From: Monodelphis domestica
Lineage: Eukaryota > Chordata > Mammalia > Didelphimorphia > Didelphidae
DNA: 64,000 bases
Direction: 5' to 3'
NCBI RefSeq assembly: GCF_027887165.1
Contig: NC_077228.1
Coordinates: 210,961,635 to 211,025,634 of the forward strand
A model generated the notes under the pieces. It was not told the DNA's origin and did no database searches. It was given only the letters and a program-made list of their open reading frames with translations. Below are positions 37,222 through 49,639 of the stretch, one piece after another (the stretch's first letter is position 1; each line of letters starts with the position of its first letter). A program made the translations under genes and the position numbers.

Positions 37222-37482
37222 AAACACACTCATAATGAGGTTTTGCAGTGGATAAAGCACTGGGCTTGGATTCAGGAAGACTCAATTTCCTGAGTTCAAA
37301 TCGGACCTCAGACATTTACTAGCTGTGTGATCCTGGGCAAGTCACTTAACTCCGCCTCAGTTTCCTCATCTGTCAAATGAGCTGGAGAAGGAAATACCAA
37401 ACTATTTTGGTATTTTTGCTTAGAAGACCCCAAATGGGGATCATAACGAGTTGGACACAACTAAAATGACTAAACAACAACA
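37222..37482 (+). mobile_element. MAR1-like SINE with RTE-type tail
   Basis: 'gcagtggataaagcactgggcttgg', 'gtgatcctgggcaagtcac', 'cctcagtttcctcatctg', and tail 'gaaggaaataccaaact... cccaaatggggatca... actaaacaacaacaaat'. Near full length. Confidence 0.88.
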
Positions 37483-37499
37483 AATATATATATATGTAA

Positions 37500-37690
37500 T
37501 TGTTTATATATATGACACTTCATTTGAACCTCATAACAAACCTTGTGAGATAAGTGCTATTCCTATTTTACACTTTAGGAAATAGGCTAAGACTGTTAAG
37601 CGACTTGCCCCCGGGTAATAAAGCAAGGAAGTGATTTGTACTCTTGTCTTCCATACTCCAAATCTCAAACTCTATTAATAATATACCTAG
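37500..37690 (-). repeat. MIR-like fragment
   Basis: Antisense MIR order: 'catttgaacctcataacaaaccttgtgag', 'tattttacactttaggaaatag', 'gacttgcccccgggtaata'. It ends just before the UBE2O CpG island. Confidence 0.65.
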
Positions 37691-37950
37691 AATATATACA
37701 GTGCTTTAAGGTTTGCAAAACATTTTACATATATTCACTCTTTTCCCTGGGATACCTCATCGCCTTATGAACTTCGCCTTCGTCCCACCCCTCTATGCCC
37801 CCAGCTGATTCCTCCGGTTCCCAGGTTCGTGCACTGCCACCTCCAGGAATTCCTTCCACTTTTTCCGGGTCCATCAGCTCATCTACCCTCGAGCTAGGGC
37901 GGGCCTCGGCTCCTAGCAACCGCATCATCCGTTCCCTAACAACGGCGGGC

Positions 37951-37969
37951 GTTACGTATTACGTCATCA
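37951..37969 (+). promoter_or_regulatory. UBE2O: CRE-like element in UBE2O promoter
   Basis: GTTACGTATTACGTCATCA holds a TTACGTCA octamer (ATF/CREB type) preceded by a second TTACGT half site 8 bases upstream, about 130-150 bp before the start codon. Confidence 0.55.
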
Positions 37970-38100
37970 CGCCAAAACTACGCCCCCGTAAGCTTACTCC
38001 CGCCCTTTAGCTCCGCCCCCTCCCCCCGTGGCCTCCCCCTTCCCTCCAGCTTCCCTTAGTCCGGGCTGCCAGCGCCGCCTGAGACTCTTGCTGAGCAGTC

Positions 38101-38442
38101 ATGGCGGATCCCGCAGCCCCCGCGCCCGTCGCTCCGGCCCCGGCGGGTGGGCCGCCAGTGTGCGGCCCTGGCCCTGGCCCAGCCGCCGCCGGTTCGCAGC
38201 GCCTTCTCTTCTCTCACGACCTGGTGTCTGGCCGTTACCGCGGCTCGGTGCGCTTCGGGCTAGTGCGCCTCATCCACGGCGAGGACTCGGACTCGGAAGG
38301 CGAGGAGGGCCGCGGCAGCTCTGGAGGCTCCGAGTCCGGCGGCCCCGGCAACGAGGAGAGCCGCGCCAGCCCCCTGCGCCGCGGCTACGTGCGCGTCCAG
38401 TGGTACCCAGAGGGCGTCAAACAGCACGTGAAGGAGACCAAG
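38101..38442 (+). CDS. UBE2O: UBE2O exon 1 (N-terminus of E2/E3 ubiquitin ligase)
   Basis: This encodes residues 1-114 of ubiquitin-conjugating enzyme E2 O, a large (about 1300-residue) enzyme with combined E2 and E3 activity that ubiquitinates orphan and basic proteins, for example ribosomal proteins during red-cell maturation. The start ATG is in a strong Kozak context (G at -3, G at +4). The first ~31 residues are Pro/Ala/Gly rich and vary between mammals. From GSQRLLFSHDLVSGRYRGSV onward the match to human is almost complete, through the acidic EDSDSEGEEG stretch (61-70) to RRGYVRVQWYPEG and KETK. The donor AAG|GTGAGT lies at 38440-38448 and the exon ends in phase 0, as expected before the LKLEDRS exon. 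The catalytic UBC domain is encoded far downstream, outside the window. Confidence 0.96.
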
Positions 38443-40849
38443 GTGAGTGAGGCCCCGGAGCAAGCGGCCGGAGAAGGAGGAGGGGGCAGAGGGACCGGAG
38501 AGGACGGGAGAGGAACCGGGGCCACAGGGCCCGCGTGGTGACCAAGCATCCAGGCGAGCCCCAGGGCGGAGGCGAGGAGGGGACGCTGTCCCAGCCCCGC
38601 GGTGGCGACGCCCCCACCGCTGCAGCCGGACTGGGGCAGGTGCAATGGGCTGGGCGCCTTGACTGGGTGCTAAGTCATTGCACCAAGGCTTAGGGAGAGC
38701 TCTGGCTGCAGAACTCCGGACCGGACTCTCTGGGAGATGGCCCTCAGGGCCTCCGAGCCTTATCGGGCCCTGGAACTGAGGCTCCGGTGGTGCACCTCGC
38801 TAGCTCGGGATGGGGGTAGGGAGATCGAACCTTATTCCCGGGGTGGTGTAACGCTGACCCCCCCTCCCCCTCCCCCATGGAGTGACACAGACTGCATTGT
38901 GCACGGTCCAGAAACCATCCAGAAAAGAAAGGCCCTGCCTTGTCAGTGTAGGCGTTTAGGAGGCTTTGCCGGCAAGTTCCATGGGAAAAATACCTGTTTT
39001 GCATGTTAAATATATGTATGTATTTCTTTATTGCAAAGGAATTTGGCGTGCTCTTATTTTAGCCTGAATACCTTGATATAGTTGCTAATGGGGAACTTCG
39101 TAAAAGCAAAGCAAATCGTTCGCAATCCTGAGTAAATGGTATGTGTAGTCCAGTATTCATATTAACCAAGGCTGGAAGAGAAACACTGAGAGCTGAAGGT
39201 GGGGGTGGGGGTGCTCGTTATAGGAATCGAAGGAATGATGACATTTCAAGGTTTGGAAGTGCATTTTAAAAGGCTAAAAATGGGAGTTATGTGGTGGTGG
39301 TAGTGGTGGGGAGTTGCTCGTTTGATTCGGTTAGGGACTTAAAAAGCGATTTTCTAGCTCTAGGGTTGTTAGCAAATATCACTATTCCATATGGCAGGCT
39401 GCATTGGGGGTAGGGGGGGGGAATGGATTGATAAATGCTGCAGCTTTGGAAAACAAAGGGTTGGGCAGCAGATAAACTAGGACCAAACATATTTTGTGAG
39501 TTTGTGTCTTTTTCCCTAAATGTGAATTGATATCAGTGACAAGCACACCCTTGTTTACAGTTTGTCCCGTGTTCTCTAGCCCCAACCCCGTTACACCCCC
39601 CCCCCCCTCCCATCTCTGCATGGATAAGGCCTGAAATGTTTCAACCATCTGGATCATTAATATTGGGAGGCCTGATTTTTAGGTACTGGGCACATTATAA
39701 GTTAGCCCTCTGCAAGACTGGATTTCTCACATGGGGAGACAAAAGGGACTGAGAAAAAGAGCATCTTGGCTCATTATGAAGGGGGTCTTTAGATGAAGAT
39801 GTCATTCAGGGAGAGAGGCCCCATCACAGGAAGAAGCTGTAATCCATTTTCTAGTGGCAGAAGTGATTGCAGATTCCAGCTGGGTCTTCTACATAAATGC
39901 TGAGAGACATAAACATTTAACCTCTTCTTTTCCCTTAGCCCTCCTTACAAGATGAGCAATAGCTATTTCATTCTTACAATTCATTTGAATATTTAGTTGG
40001 GAAATGCTGATTTTTGCAGTAGCATGCTATGTTAATAGACACTCATTATTTATGTCCTCAGGAAGTGGATGTTTATTTTCTTAAATGCAAGAGGATTCTG
40101 GTCTCTCTGAGTTTTTAAAAAATGTATTTTTTTCCACCTTACCGAGATTCTCTTTTGGTATGTTTTAACTTAGATTTTGACTACTTACTGCTAGGTTCCA
40201 AAGCTTCTTGATCTTGAGACAATAAAGGAGCTGGTTCCTGATTTCTAGACTCAAACTGTCTTCTTGGCCTTGTCTGTATTGACCATTGCCATGTTTATAA
40301 GTTGTTTCTGTTTTGGCTTAAGGGGTTAACTTTGTTTACATTACTGATTTGGTCTGCTTTCTCTGTATCCCTCTCCTGCCCTCCAGTCCAGTGACTTATA
40401 ATTTGAATTATCTACTAGTTTTGAAGTCATAGAAAATTTCCTTATGGTTCCTGCATGGACAAATTCTGACATATAATTCTGAATTAGTTAAAATGTGTTA
40501 GGCTAACTGATAAACTAAATGGTAAGTAGAAAAAAAAGTGTTGTTATTTTATTCTTTACTAGCCTGTTTAGTTTCTGTGTTTTACCCTTTAGTAAGGAAT
40601 ATCAAAAGAATGCTTAGAAAGTTGTGGATTGTGGCATGATGGATATGCAGAAAACAATTTATCATGGAGTCAGAAATAGTTTTGCTGAATCTATGATTTT
40701 TGAACCCAACAAATAGAGAGCCCATTAAAATTAATTTTATATTCAGCTTTAACAATAAAATATATATCTAAATAACTGAAAAATTTCTGTACATGGCTTA
40801 CTATATACTTATTTTGAAGTACTTAATAAATGCTTTATTTATATTTCTT

Positions 40850-41130
40850 TTTTCACTTCTGATCTTTATGACTGTACAAATACATTTTACACATGTATAA
40901 GTAGCATATATCCAATATTTCCAGTTCTGGGTTTTTTCTTTATAGTTCTTCATATTGATCCTTTTTCATATTTATTTATAATTCTTATATTTGTCTTTCT
41001 TACTGTCAACATAATACCCCTTTGCATTAATATACACCACAGCTTATTTACCCATTTCCCAACCCATTGGGCATTAGGAGTTTTTTTTCCAGTTGTTTTT
41101 TATTTTATATAACAAAGCTGTAAATGAGTG
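40850..41130 (-). mobile_element. Old L1 fragment
   Basis: 'cattaatataccaccagcttatttacc'-like order with 'tttccagttgttttttatt... aacaaagctgtaaatga' is antisense L1 ORF2 C-terminal sequence. Confidence 0.6.
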
Positions 41131-42354
41131 GAAATATGGAGATCAGGGGAATTTAAAATAACCACAGGGTCATGCAGCATGTCAGTGGCTCTTTAACTTT
41201 TAAAATAGTCAAGCTTAATATTGGTTTCTTAAGTGCTTTAAAGTTACTAATGAATAAATTCACAAAAAAGGAGACAGACTGGCAGGTGCCCCTTTTGGCT
41301 CAAAACCAAAGTGGAAGTTTTACCAGCAGTCAGAAGCTTTCACTTGAAATTACTGAGCCCTTGGCCCAGTCCTAAAGACAGCCAGAGTAAAGTTTCCTTG
41401 GGCCTTAAGGAAGTAGGTTGTTCATTGTTCTGACTCTATATGTTCCATTTATGCCTTTCTTTCTCAGTCTTCTGACTGAATCCTGACTATGGTAGTCAAT
41501 ATAGAATTTATTTATTCTTAAATTTTTGTAACTGACCATATATCCTCATGAGATGGAATTTGTATATTCAATTTCAGTCAAGAAACATTCATTATAGCTT
41601 ACTATGTGTGAGACATTGTACTTTCCTACATGGCCATATACTTATAATTTGGAGGGAACAAAATTTTCCTTTCAGAGGCTTCATGAGCTTGTCCTCTAAA
41701 AGGTATATGAAGATCCAATTTTACATTGTTTATTCTGACCAAAGAATATGTAAGTAGAGGCTTTACACATAACTCCTATCTGTACTTGCCCCTTTCTCAT
41801 CAGGAACAAATATTTTTGGTTTAGATTCAGGCACCTGTTTTTATGACTTATTGTCAACAAAAATCAGATGTGTCTTAGAAGTAACTTTGAGAGTCACACT
41901 GTTTCTATGGGGCATCAACTCCTGTGTGTAGTGTTGAAACAGCCCTGGTGACAAATTCCACAGGGATTGGCATCTAGATTTATTTTAGGCTCCTAGCTGG
42001 ACCAGTGTTTCCATAGCCATTTAAATGCAGCATCATAATAGCACATGAAATTTTGTTTCCTTTGCCCAGGTGCTGGTCCATTAGCGACTCTTCTGAGTGA
42101 TGTAATAGAGGAAGGAGTTATGTAAGGTTAACCAAGATGCAGGACTAAGTGCATCTAATTGCATTATGTTCAGATATGATCACAATTTTTAAAAATAGTT
42201 TTTCTGTTCTACAGTTTTATCCTTTTCTTTTAGTTTCCCTTTCCTGCTCCTGGGATAGTACTTGTGATGTGACTTTCTTAGTCTTTCTCAAGAATAACTA
42301 ACTTTTTACCAGATTAAAGGCTGTAAAGTAAATCTGACTAGAAGTCAAGACTCT

Positions 42355-42505
42355 TGACTCCTATTCCTGGCTGCTACTCAGTTTCCTCATTTGTAAAATA
42401 GAGATAACAATAGCATCTACCTCAGGGTTGTTTTGAGGATCAAATGAGATAATATATGTAAAGCACTTTGCAAGCCTTGAAAGCTTGATAAAAATGTCAG
42501 CTCTT
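42355..42505 (+). repeat. MIR-like fragment
   Basis: 'cagtttcctcatttgtaaaatagagataacaatagcatctacctc... gaggatcaaatgagataata... aaagcactttgcaag' is the CORE and 3' half of a MIR. Confidence 0.7.
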
Positions 42506-42764
42506 ATTGTTGTTACTGACTCTGGTGATCTTGGGAAAGTCATCACTTTTACTTCATTTCTCCCCACAGCAGAATAAAGGGAAGTATGCTGATTCTTGTT
42601 AATCAAAAAACAAAACAAAACCCTATTTAAATCAATATAGTTTAGATATCTGGAAGGCTGTCAAGTTAGTGGATAGGCTAGAAGCTTTGATGCTAGTAAT
42701 GAATTTACACCATTATCCTACCCTCACTTCCTTCCAGAAAAAAAATTTAATGCAACATTCTGTT

Positions 42765-42870
42765 AGATAGAACATTTTTTGTTTACTGTGTGCTAGACAC
42801 TATGCCAAATGTTTGAGAATACAAAAATAAAGAGCCAAGGTCGTCCACTGGGAACTTAAGTTCTAATGAG
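42765..42870 (+). repeat. Ancient interspersed repeat fragment
   Basis: 'actgtgtgctagacactatgcc... gagaatacaaaaataaagag... ctgggaacttaagttctaatgagg' is the same old family as 2805-3000. Confidence 0.5.
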
Positions 42871-43429
42871 GAAAGACATTACATGGGGCAGGACTGGAAA
42901 GGTGAAGAAAGAAAGGGATAGATTTGAGGAAGAAAGGAATGGACTTGATGGGATATCGTGAACAGAGGGCCCAGAAATATATGAGAGAGCCACTATAAGA
43001 TAAAGGCTTACTTAACAGAGCCAGAGACCCCAGAAATGGATTTGGATTCCAAGGTTCTGATACAGTTTTATGTCAAAGTATGCCTCCTCTGAAAACAAAT
43101 TATGTAGAGGAGAGCCTGATTCAGTAGGATACAGAAATAATTAGCTGATCGAAGTGAGTTTTTCATACCTTGTTTCTATATTAAGATCTTTCATTAAGAA
43201 TTCATGAACTCCAGTTTTCCATTGTGTTTAAGGAATTCACTAATCACTAATGTGAATTTAATGTGAATGCACATACACACATGACAAGAAATGAGAATGT
43301 GAAGTGTTACCTTAGTATTTTAAGATTAGTGTGAGTACATTGCTTATTCTGATCTGAGAATAAATTCCCAAGTAGACTCTACAGATCTTTCCCATCTGTA
43401 TTTGAAGATTGATGAAACAGTGATAAAAA

Positions 43430-43640
43430 CAACTGGCATTTATATAGCTCTATAAGGTTTTGTATCTCTATTTGATTTTTACATCTGTGTGAAGTCTAGG
43501 TGTTATGATTATTTTTATTTTACAAGTGAGAAAACAGGCTGAGATAATGTAAGTGATTTGCTCAAGAGCGCCCAATGAGTTAAAATCCTGTCTGAAGGAG
43601 AATTTGAACTCAGGTCTTTCTGTATAAGTGATCTTATTTG
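43430..43640 (-). repeat. MIR-like fragment
   Basis: Antisense MIR: 'ggcatttatatagctct... ttttattttacaagtgagaaaacaggctgag... gatttgctcaag... gaatttgaactcaggtc'. Confidence 0.65.
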
Positions 43641-43714
43641 TCATCTACCTATCTCCCAAAGACTAAAAATAGCCTGTGAGACTGCTCCTAGAGAGCAGGA
43701 AGGAGTGTTTTGTT

Positions 43715-43800
43715 TTTGTTTTGCCTCTCTTTGTAGCCTCAGAACTTAGCACAGCGCCTGGCATGTAGGAGGTACTTAATAAATGCTGGTTGACTGACAA
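43715..43800 (+). repeat. L2/MIR-type 3' tail
   Basis: 'cagaacttagcacagcgcctggcatgtag... ggtacttaataaatgctgg' is the common 3' end of L2 and MIR elements. Confidence 0.6.
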
Positions 43801-44324
43801 AACCCTGTGGTTGATGTTTATTGGTTCTTGAAGTAAATTATCATTGAGATACTTGAGTAGAATAGGAAGTAGTTACAGGTCAGGTGGGGTGAAGGAGACC
43901 TGGGAGAATTAGAACTGGACTCCAGGAATAGTCAGCAGGAAATCTAATGGTATAGAAGAATGTATCTATATTAATTTCTTCCCTTGGTTCCTTAGCTATT
44001 TTCAAACTAGTTATAAAGACGCATTCCATTCAGAAGAATTCAGAGAAACATGTGAAGATTTGAATGAATTGATGTAGCATGAAGATTATGACTAAGAGAT
44101 CAGTATACATAGTGACCACAAGAAATAGAAGGAAAACAATTAACAGGTAGCCAAATTCAGATTGATTGCATTGACCAACTTTAATCCTGAAAACACTTTC
44201 CTCATCTCAGTAGAATTGGGGGACTAGATCAGGTGTATGGTAATGAATATGGTCTGTTTAACTTCCTTTTTGTTGTTATATAAGGCAGTTCCGTGGTGAG
44301 GAAAGTATATTGCAATGGACAGAA

Positions 44325-44582
44325 GAAAATACATTTATTAAATACCTGCTATATGTTAGGCACTGTGCCAAATGCTTTACAAATATTATCTCATTTGATC
44401 CTCTCAACAACTCTGGGAGTAGGTGCTATTATAATTTCCATTTTACCAGTGAGGAAACTGAGACAGGTAGAAGTTTTATAATTTGCCTGAAGTCACAGAG
44501 CTTGTAGGTGTCTGAAGTAGGATTTGAATTTGGGTCTTCTTCACTCCAGGCCCAGTGCTTTATCTATAGCTGCACCTAGCTG
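44325..44582 (-). mobile_element. Near-complete MIR/CORE-SINE
   Basis: Read on the minus strand it runs from 'gcagctaggtgcagctatagataaagcactggg' through 'tcagtttcctcactggtaaaatgg' to 'gcacagtgcctaac... tatttaataaatg', a full MIR order of about 255 bp. Confidence 0.8.
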
Positions 44583-45276
44583 CTTAGAGTATAGGTTTGT
44601 TGTTGTTTAAAGAATAACAAAGGTACTAATTTGAAACCCTTTTAGGTATCTAAACTGTATTTGGTCGTCTAATTAGCAAGATGAAGATACTTTCCTTACA
44701 CTGATATAGGGAGAAATAAGGCAGTAAAATGATGACTTTTTCCAAGATCACCTAGAATCGATAAAAGTGATAATAATAGCTGACATTTATATCATGCTTT
44801 AAGATTTGCAAAGTGCTTTCCATATATTTTTCAATTCAAGAACTTAAAATAGTGATGAAACCAGCCTTTTGGAGGCCCAGGTCATTCTTTCATTCCATTG
44901 CAGTTCCCATCCTAGACCTGTTTCTTCAGTACCTATTCCCTCAATCCTCCCAATTTTAACAAAAATATATTAAATATCTCTTAAACACCAGGTACTGTGT
45001 TATAGGCTCTGGAAATATGAAGACAAAAAATTAAATAGCTTCTGTGATCTTAGACTGCATTAATTGAAGTATAGGGCCGAAAACATTCACTGAGTCTAGT
45101 GATGTCTGGCAGTGACCCCTGCAAATTCAACTTTAGTGGTTTGGAATTTGTTTTTTTAGACCCTTAAGTGATCTAACTTTACTTTCAGCTCATACGGATT
45201 TGCTTGTACCTGCTGCTGTCATTTTCTTCCTTAAGAATACTGAATAATGAAAAATGTTTAAAAAAAGCATTCATTG

Positions 45277-45478
45277 GGGGGCAGCTAGGTGGCTCAGTGG
45301 ATTGAGAGCCAGACCTAAAGACAGGAGGTCCTAGGTTCAAATTTGGTCTTAGACTATTTGTCTTATTTATCTTAGCTATTTGACCCTGGGCAAGTCACTT
45401 AACTTTTATTGCCTAGCCTTTACTGTTCTTCTGCCTTAGAACCAAAACACAGTATTGATTCTAAGATGGAAATTGTAA
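45277..45478 (+). mobile_element. Marsupial tRNA-derived SINE
   Basis: 'ggggggcagctaggtggctcag... ggttcaaatttgg... gcaagtcacttaact... attctaagatgg', followed by a poly(G)/GAGAGG run at 45479-45513. Confidence 0.9.
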
Positions 45479-45639
45479 GGGGGGGGGGGAGAGGGAGAGG
45501 GAGAGGGAGAGAGAAGCGCAGTCATTCAAACGATCAGAATACATTTAATTTTCAATTTCCTTTCATTTAAGTTTTTGTTTGAATTATTTCCTCTGTTACA
45601 AATAAAAGATTTTTCTTTTCTCATTAAAAGTCTTTTTAT

Positions 45640-46150
45640 CTTATCCTTAATTCTTTCCTTTCTTTTGTTTTTTCCTCTTCCATTATAAATTATCTCTTAT
45701 CAGTTGTTTGCAATCATAAAAAATATTATTATAAATATTTTGGTATCTATAAAGCTATTCTTTCATTTTTACTTTCCTGAGTATTCTGCTTAGCAGTGAG
45801 ATCAAAGAGTGGGCATTTATGGGATCCAGGCCTGGAGGCAAGAAGTCTTGGGTTCAAATGTGGCCTCATTAGCTGTGTGAACATGGGCAAGTCACTTACC
45901 CAATTGCCTACCCCTTACATCTCTTCTGCTTTGGAACCAATGCAGATTCACATTACTGCCAACAATGTATTAGTGTGCCTGCCTCTCTTTCCACAGCCCC
46001 TCCAGCCTTGACTACTTCTATCTTGCTATTTTTGCCAATGAGGGGAGGAGAGCATAAAGTGAAAATTCCAAGTTGTTTTGATTTGCATTTCTCTTATAGT
46101 TATTTGGAATAATTTATATGGTTGTTAATTAGTTGTAATCATTTTTCAGT
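45640..46150 (-). mobile_element. Old L1 fragment with nested SINE
   Basis: Antisense L1 ORF2 C-terminal sequence ('attataaatattttggtatc', 'cattactgccaacaatgtatta', 'agttgttttgatttgcatttctc') is interrupted by a partial SINE at 45819-45945. Confidence 0.7.
45819..45945 (+). mobile_element. Partial marsupial SINE
   Basis: 'gggatccaggcctggaggcaagaag... gggttcaaatgtggcctc... gggcaagtcacttaccc... tggaaccaatg', lacking part of the head. Confidence 0.75.
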
Positions 46151-46154
46151 TAAG

Positions 46155-49100
46155 ATGGCAAAATGAGTGCTTGTTGAGAAGTCCATATTTACAGTCCCTA
46201 GCAAATATTTTTTAATAAGGTCCCAGAAAGACCAGTGATGAAGAAAATCAGACAAAAAAAACAAAAACAAAACATTAGTAAGCTCTACAATCTAGTTCAG
46301 AAGTGCACAAAAAGAACCTCATGGCAAGGAGAGGGGCTGCACCAAAGAAATCAGAACAAGCTCAGGAAAAGAGAAGCTGTGGATGTTTCTGCAAGCAGAT
46401 CCAAAGTCAGCCAGTGTGAGCTTTAGTAATTAGGGACTCAAAGCCATATCCCTGCCCTGGCTTGTCAGAACAGAATTAAAGGCAGAACTAGCACACAGAG
46501 GTCACTATGCAAGACAAAGCATAGCCAGGTACTCAAAGTATTAGGAGCCACAGCAGATCCTGGCAGAAGGTGGGAGGAGTGGGGCATTTTGTACAGAAGG
46601 ACTAAGAAGACAGTGTGATCTTCAACATTCCGCTGCAATCTTTCAGGACTAAAAGCAAGAGAAATAACCAATTACCAACTGATCATTTAAAGAAAAGTCT
46701 ATGACAGGCTGAGACCAGAACCCTTAGTGGGCGACCAGGAAACTAAAATAGAAGTCATGGATTAAAACAGAAGGTGGAACCTAATTTAAATGACCTCATC
46801 CAGCAGCAGCTTCCAGACTACAGAGGAAACAGAACCGAACAAGACTTACTCAACCTATCCAAGAGTGCTAGAGAAGACTGGCCTTAGCAAAAAAAAAATC
46901 CCATTCCAAGAACTAAGACTGAAAATATTAGTAAATGTAAGAAAAGATCATACATGGTTAAGAAATACTATAGGCTAAAAGAAACTTGATATAAAGCCAG
47001 AAGAAGAAGGTAGTTCCACAACAATCACAAGCAGAAATTCAGAGAAAAATTGTGTTGTCACAGATCTACAAGCAATTAGAAGAAATAAAGGGGGAAAAAT
47101 GAAATGAAAGTTCTGCAGGGTTAGCTTAGACTAGGAGGAGGAAAATCTTACCTGAGTAGTAGAGTCCTTGAAAAAGAGAATGAAATAAACAAAGCTTGGC
47201 GACTTTATGAAACAATAAGAAATATTAGAAGAAAGTCAAAAGATAGAAGAAAATAGAAGCCAATTTAAGGTAATTACTACCAAAAGCTACTAACTTAGAA
47301 ATCAAGTCAAAGAGAGATAACTAAGGATCATCTTTGAAAAGAATGACCCCCACCTCTTAGATACCATATTTTAAGAAGATATAAAATTAATCAGCTCTAT
47401 TATAAGCAGAAGGCAAAGTGGAAATGAAATTAACTCACCAATCACATCCTAAAACAAATTCCAAACACAGAAATTTCATAGCCAAATCTAAAGCTTTCAA
47501 GTCAAAGAAAAAAAAAGTAATACAAATATCCAGAAAGAAAAAGTACAGAGATAGTTACTTAAGATTTAACAATACTTTGATAAAGGAGAGAACATTTTGG
47601 CATACAATATACCAAAAGGCCAAAAGTAAAGGTTTATAAACAAAAATAAATTCCCATAACATGCAAAATGGAATATAATTTTAGAGGGGGAGAACTGGTC
47701 TTTAATGGAATAGAGGACTTTAAAGAATTCATAATGAAAAGACCAGGACTGAGTAGAAGCTTTGAATTACTTACACAGGAGCCCAGAGAAAGCTACAAAA
47801 GAAAATTCATTTAAGTAGTTGGAAGGGTCTAAAGTATGATGATAAAGTTCTTGCATTCTTATAGAGGGAGAGATCCTAATCTTTTCTACATAAAGACACT
47901 CACATAGAGCCTGGGTATGGATTTGTTGTTTTAGGAAATAAGAAAAAGGTATGGAAAAGGAAAACTTAGGAAGAAGAAGGAAGAACTTAACTCTTAAACT
48001 TAAATGGAGAATGGTATTAAAGATGTAGAGGAATGGGTAGAGGAAGTGAACATTTCTTTACCTCAGTTATCTGAACAATAAAACACAGTTGCACAAAAAT
48101 AGCAAATAGAGAACACGTATGAAAAGACACTTCTTACTCCTTTGTGAAATGAATGGTCTTAGATTTGGGATACCTTGCAAAATGTCAGACTTTTTTGGCA
48201 TTTAGTAAAATTTTTGTTCTTCCATTCTTTGTCCCTTATTATTAGGAATGGCCATCTGGGAATTGAGAAATACAGCAGGAAACATAGGTGACGCAAAACA
48301 AAAGGTCAATAAAAAAATATACTGGATTAAAAAAACCTGAAAAAATGAAAAACACCAAAAAAAGCCCCAGAAATCTTGAAAATCAAAGACAAGATACAAT
48401 TACAAAGCAAAAATCACTAAAATCATATATAAAACTGGGAGATTCCTCCCAGAAAAGATTAATAGACAAAAATGTTTGATAATCTAATTTCCAAAATTAA
48501 AGGAAAACCAAAATGCCACTATACAGAATGATAAAGAATAATCCATAAATTAAGAGGAAATAAAGGATATTATTAGAAAATATTTTGCTTAATTATATGC
48601 CAGCAAAATCAATAATTGAAATGTATGAATATTTACCGAAATACAAAATAACCATATTTCCAGAATCAAAAATAGAAAATTTAAATTACTTGTTCTCAAA
48701 AAAAAAAAAAAGAAATTGAAGAAGCTATAAAAACAACTCCTAAAATCAAAATAACCAGGACCAGATGGATTTGCCAATGGATTCTGTTAAACTTTCAAAG
48801 AAAATTCAGTTCCATTATTAAATAGTTTGCAAAACTTGGGAAAGATGGTGTTCTACCATACTTCTATGAGACAAATAAAGGCATAATACCTAAGCCCAGG
48901 GGACACAAAACAGGAGGAAAAAGACCATAGACCTAATTAATGAGTATTGATAAAAATGAGAGTAAGATTAGCAAAGACACTTAAACTATTTTTAAAGAAG
49001 ATTACATACTATGACCTGCCTAGATTTATAGTAGGAATGAAAATTTGGTTAGATATTGAGAAAATTACGAACATGATAGACTAGTCACTTGATTATAACA

Positions 49101-49440
49101 ATAGATTCAGAAAAGGTCTTTGACAAAATACATTATCCCTTTATATGAAAACAATTTGCAAATATATAGGAATAAATGGACTATCCCATATTTAAAACCA
49201 AGAGCTAGCTTTCTATTTAATGGAAATACTAGTGGTATTTCCAGTAGAATTGAGAGTAAAGAAATGATGGCTTTTGTCACCATTATTATTTGATATAGTT
49301 GTAGGAATGCTAGTAGTAGTACTGCATCTCAAACTATATTGTAAAGTAATAATCTTAAAATCAACAAAAGGGCATGTTTTAGGCAAACTCAATAGATGCA
49401 AATTCAGGTATACATGATTGGCAATCAAGAAAAAAAGGCA
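46155..49440 (+). mobile_element. Old, long L1 (ORF1 region to ORF2)
   Basis: A-rich plus-strand sequence starts 'agatggcaaaatgagtgc' like an L1 5' UTR, continues through a lysine-rich ORF1-like zone (46.2-47.7 kb), and ends with ORF2 reverse-transcriptase order ('accaggaccagatggatttgcc' near 48755, 'aggtctttgacaaaata' near 49110). Heavily decayed, with many stops and frame breaks. Boundaries are approximate. Confidence 0.65.
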
Positions 49441-49639
49441 GAAAATATATAAAATAAAAAATTTTAATTATGGACTAAATCCATGCCATTTTCCCAAGAA
49501 GCTTAAAGTTTCACAATAGTTCATCTAATCATGCTCATTCTCACTCTGAGAAGCATTAGTGTGAGTTACTATATTTTGTGCTAAACATTAGCTCCCATAT
49601 CAGTCTTTGAAGTTTTTGCTGCTAAAAAGTCATGTCCGT

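Larger units (their letters stand above)
37745..38700 (+). promoter_or_regulatory. UBE2O: CpG-island promoter of UBE2O
   Basis: The GC and CpG content rises abruptly about 350 bp before the UBE2O start codon and falls in early intron 1. GC boxes (ccgccccctcccc at 38013-38026) and no TATA box fit a housekeeping promoter with dispersed starts. The 5' UTR is about the last 100 bases before 38101 (inferred). Confidence 0.85.

Noticed and set aside
38028-38450. Longer alternative frame over UBE2O exon 1
   Set aside because: It begins at GTG, not ATG, and is out of frame with the conserved UBE2O sequence.
45479-45513. G/GAGAGG run considered as a G-quadruplex regulatory element
   Set aside because: It directly follows a SINE end and looks like a mutated tail repeat; there is no independent support.
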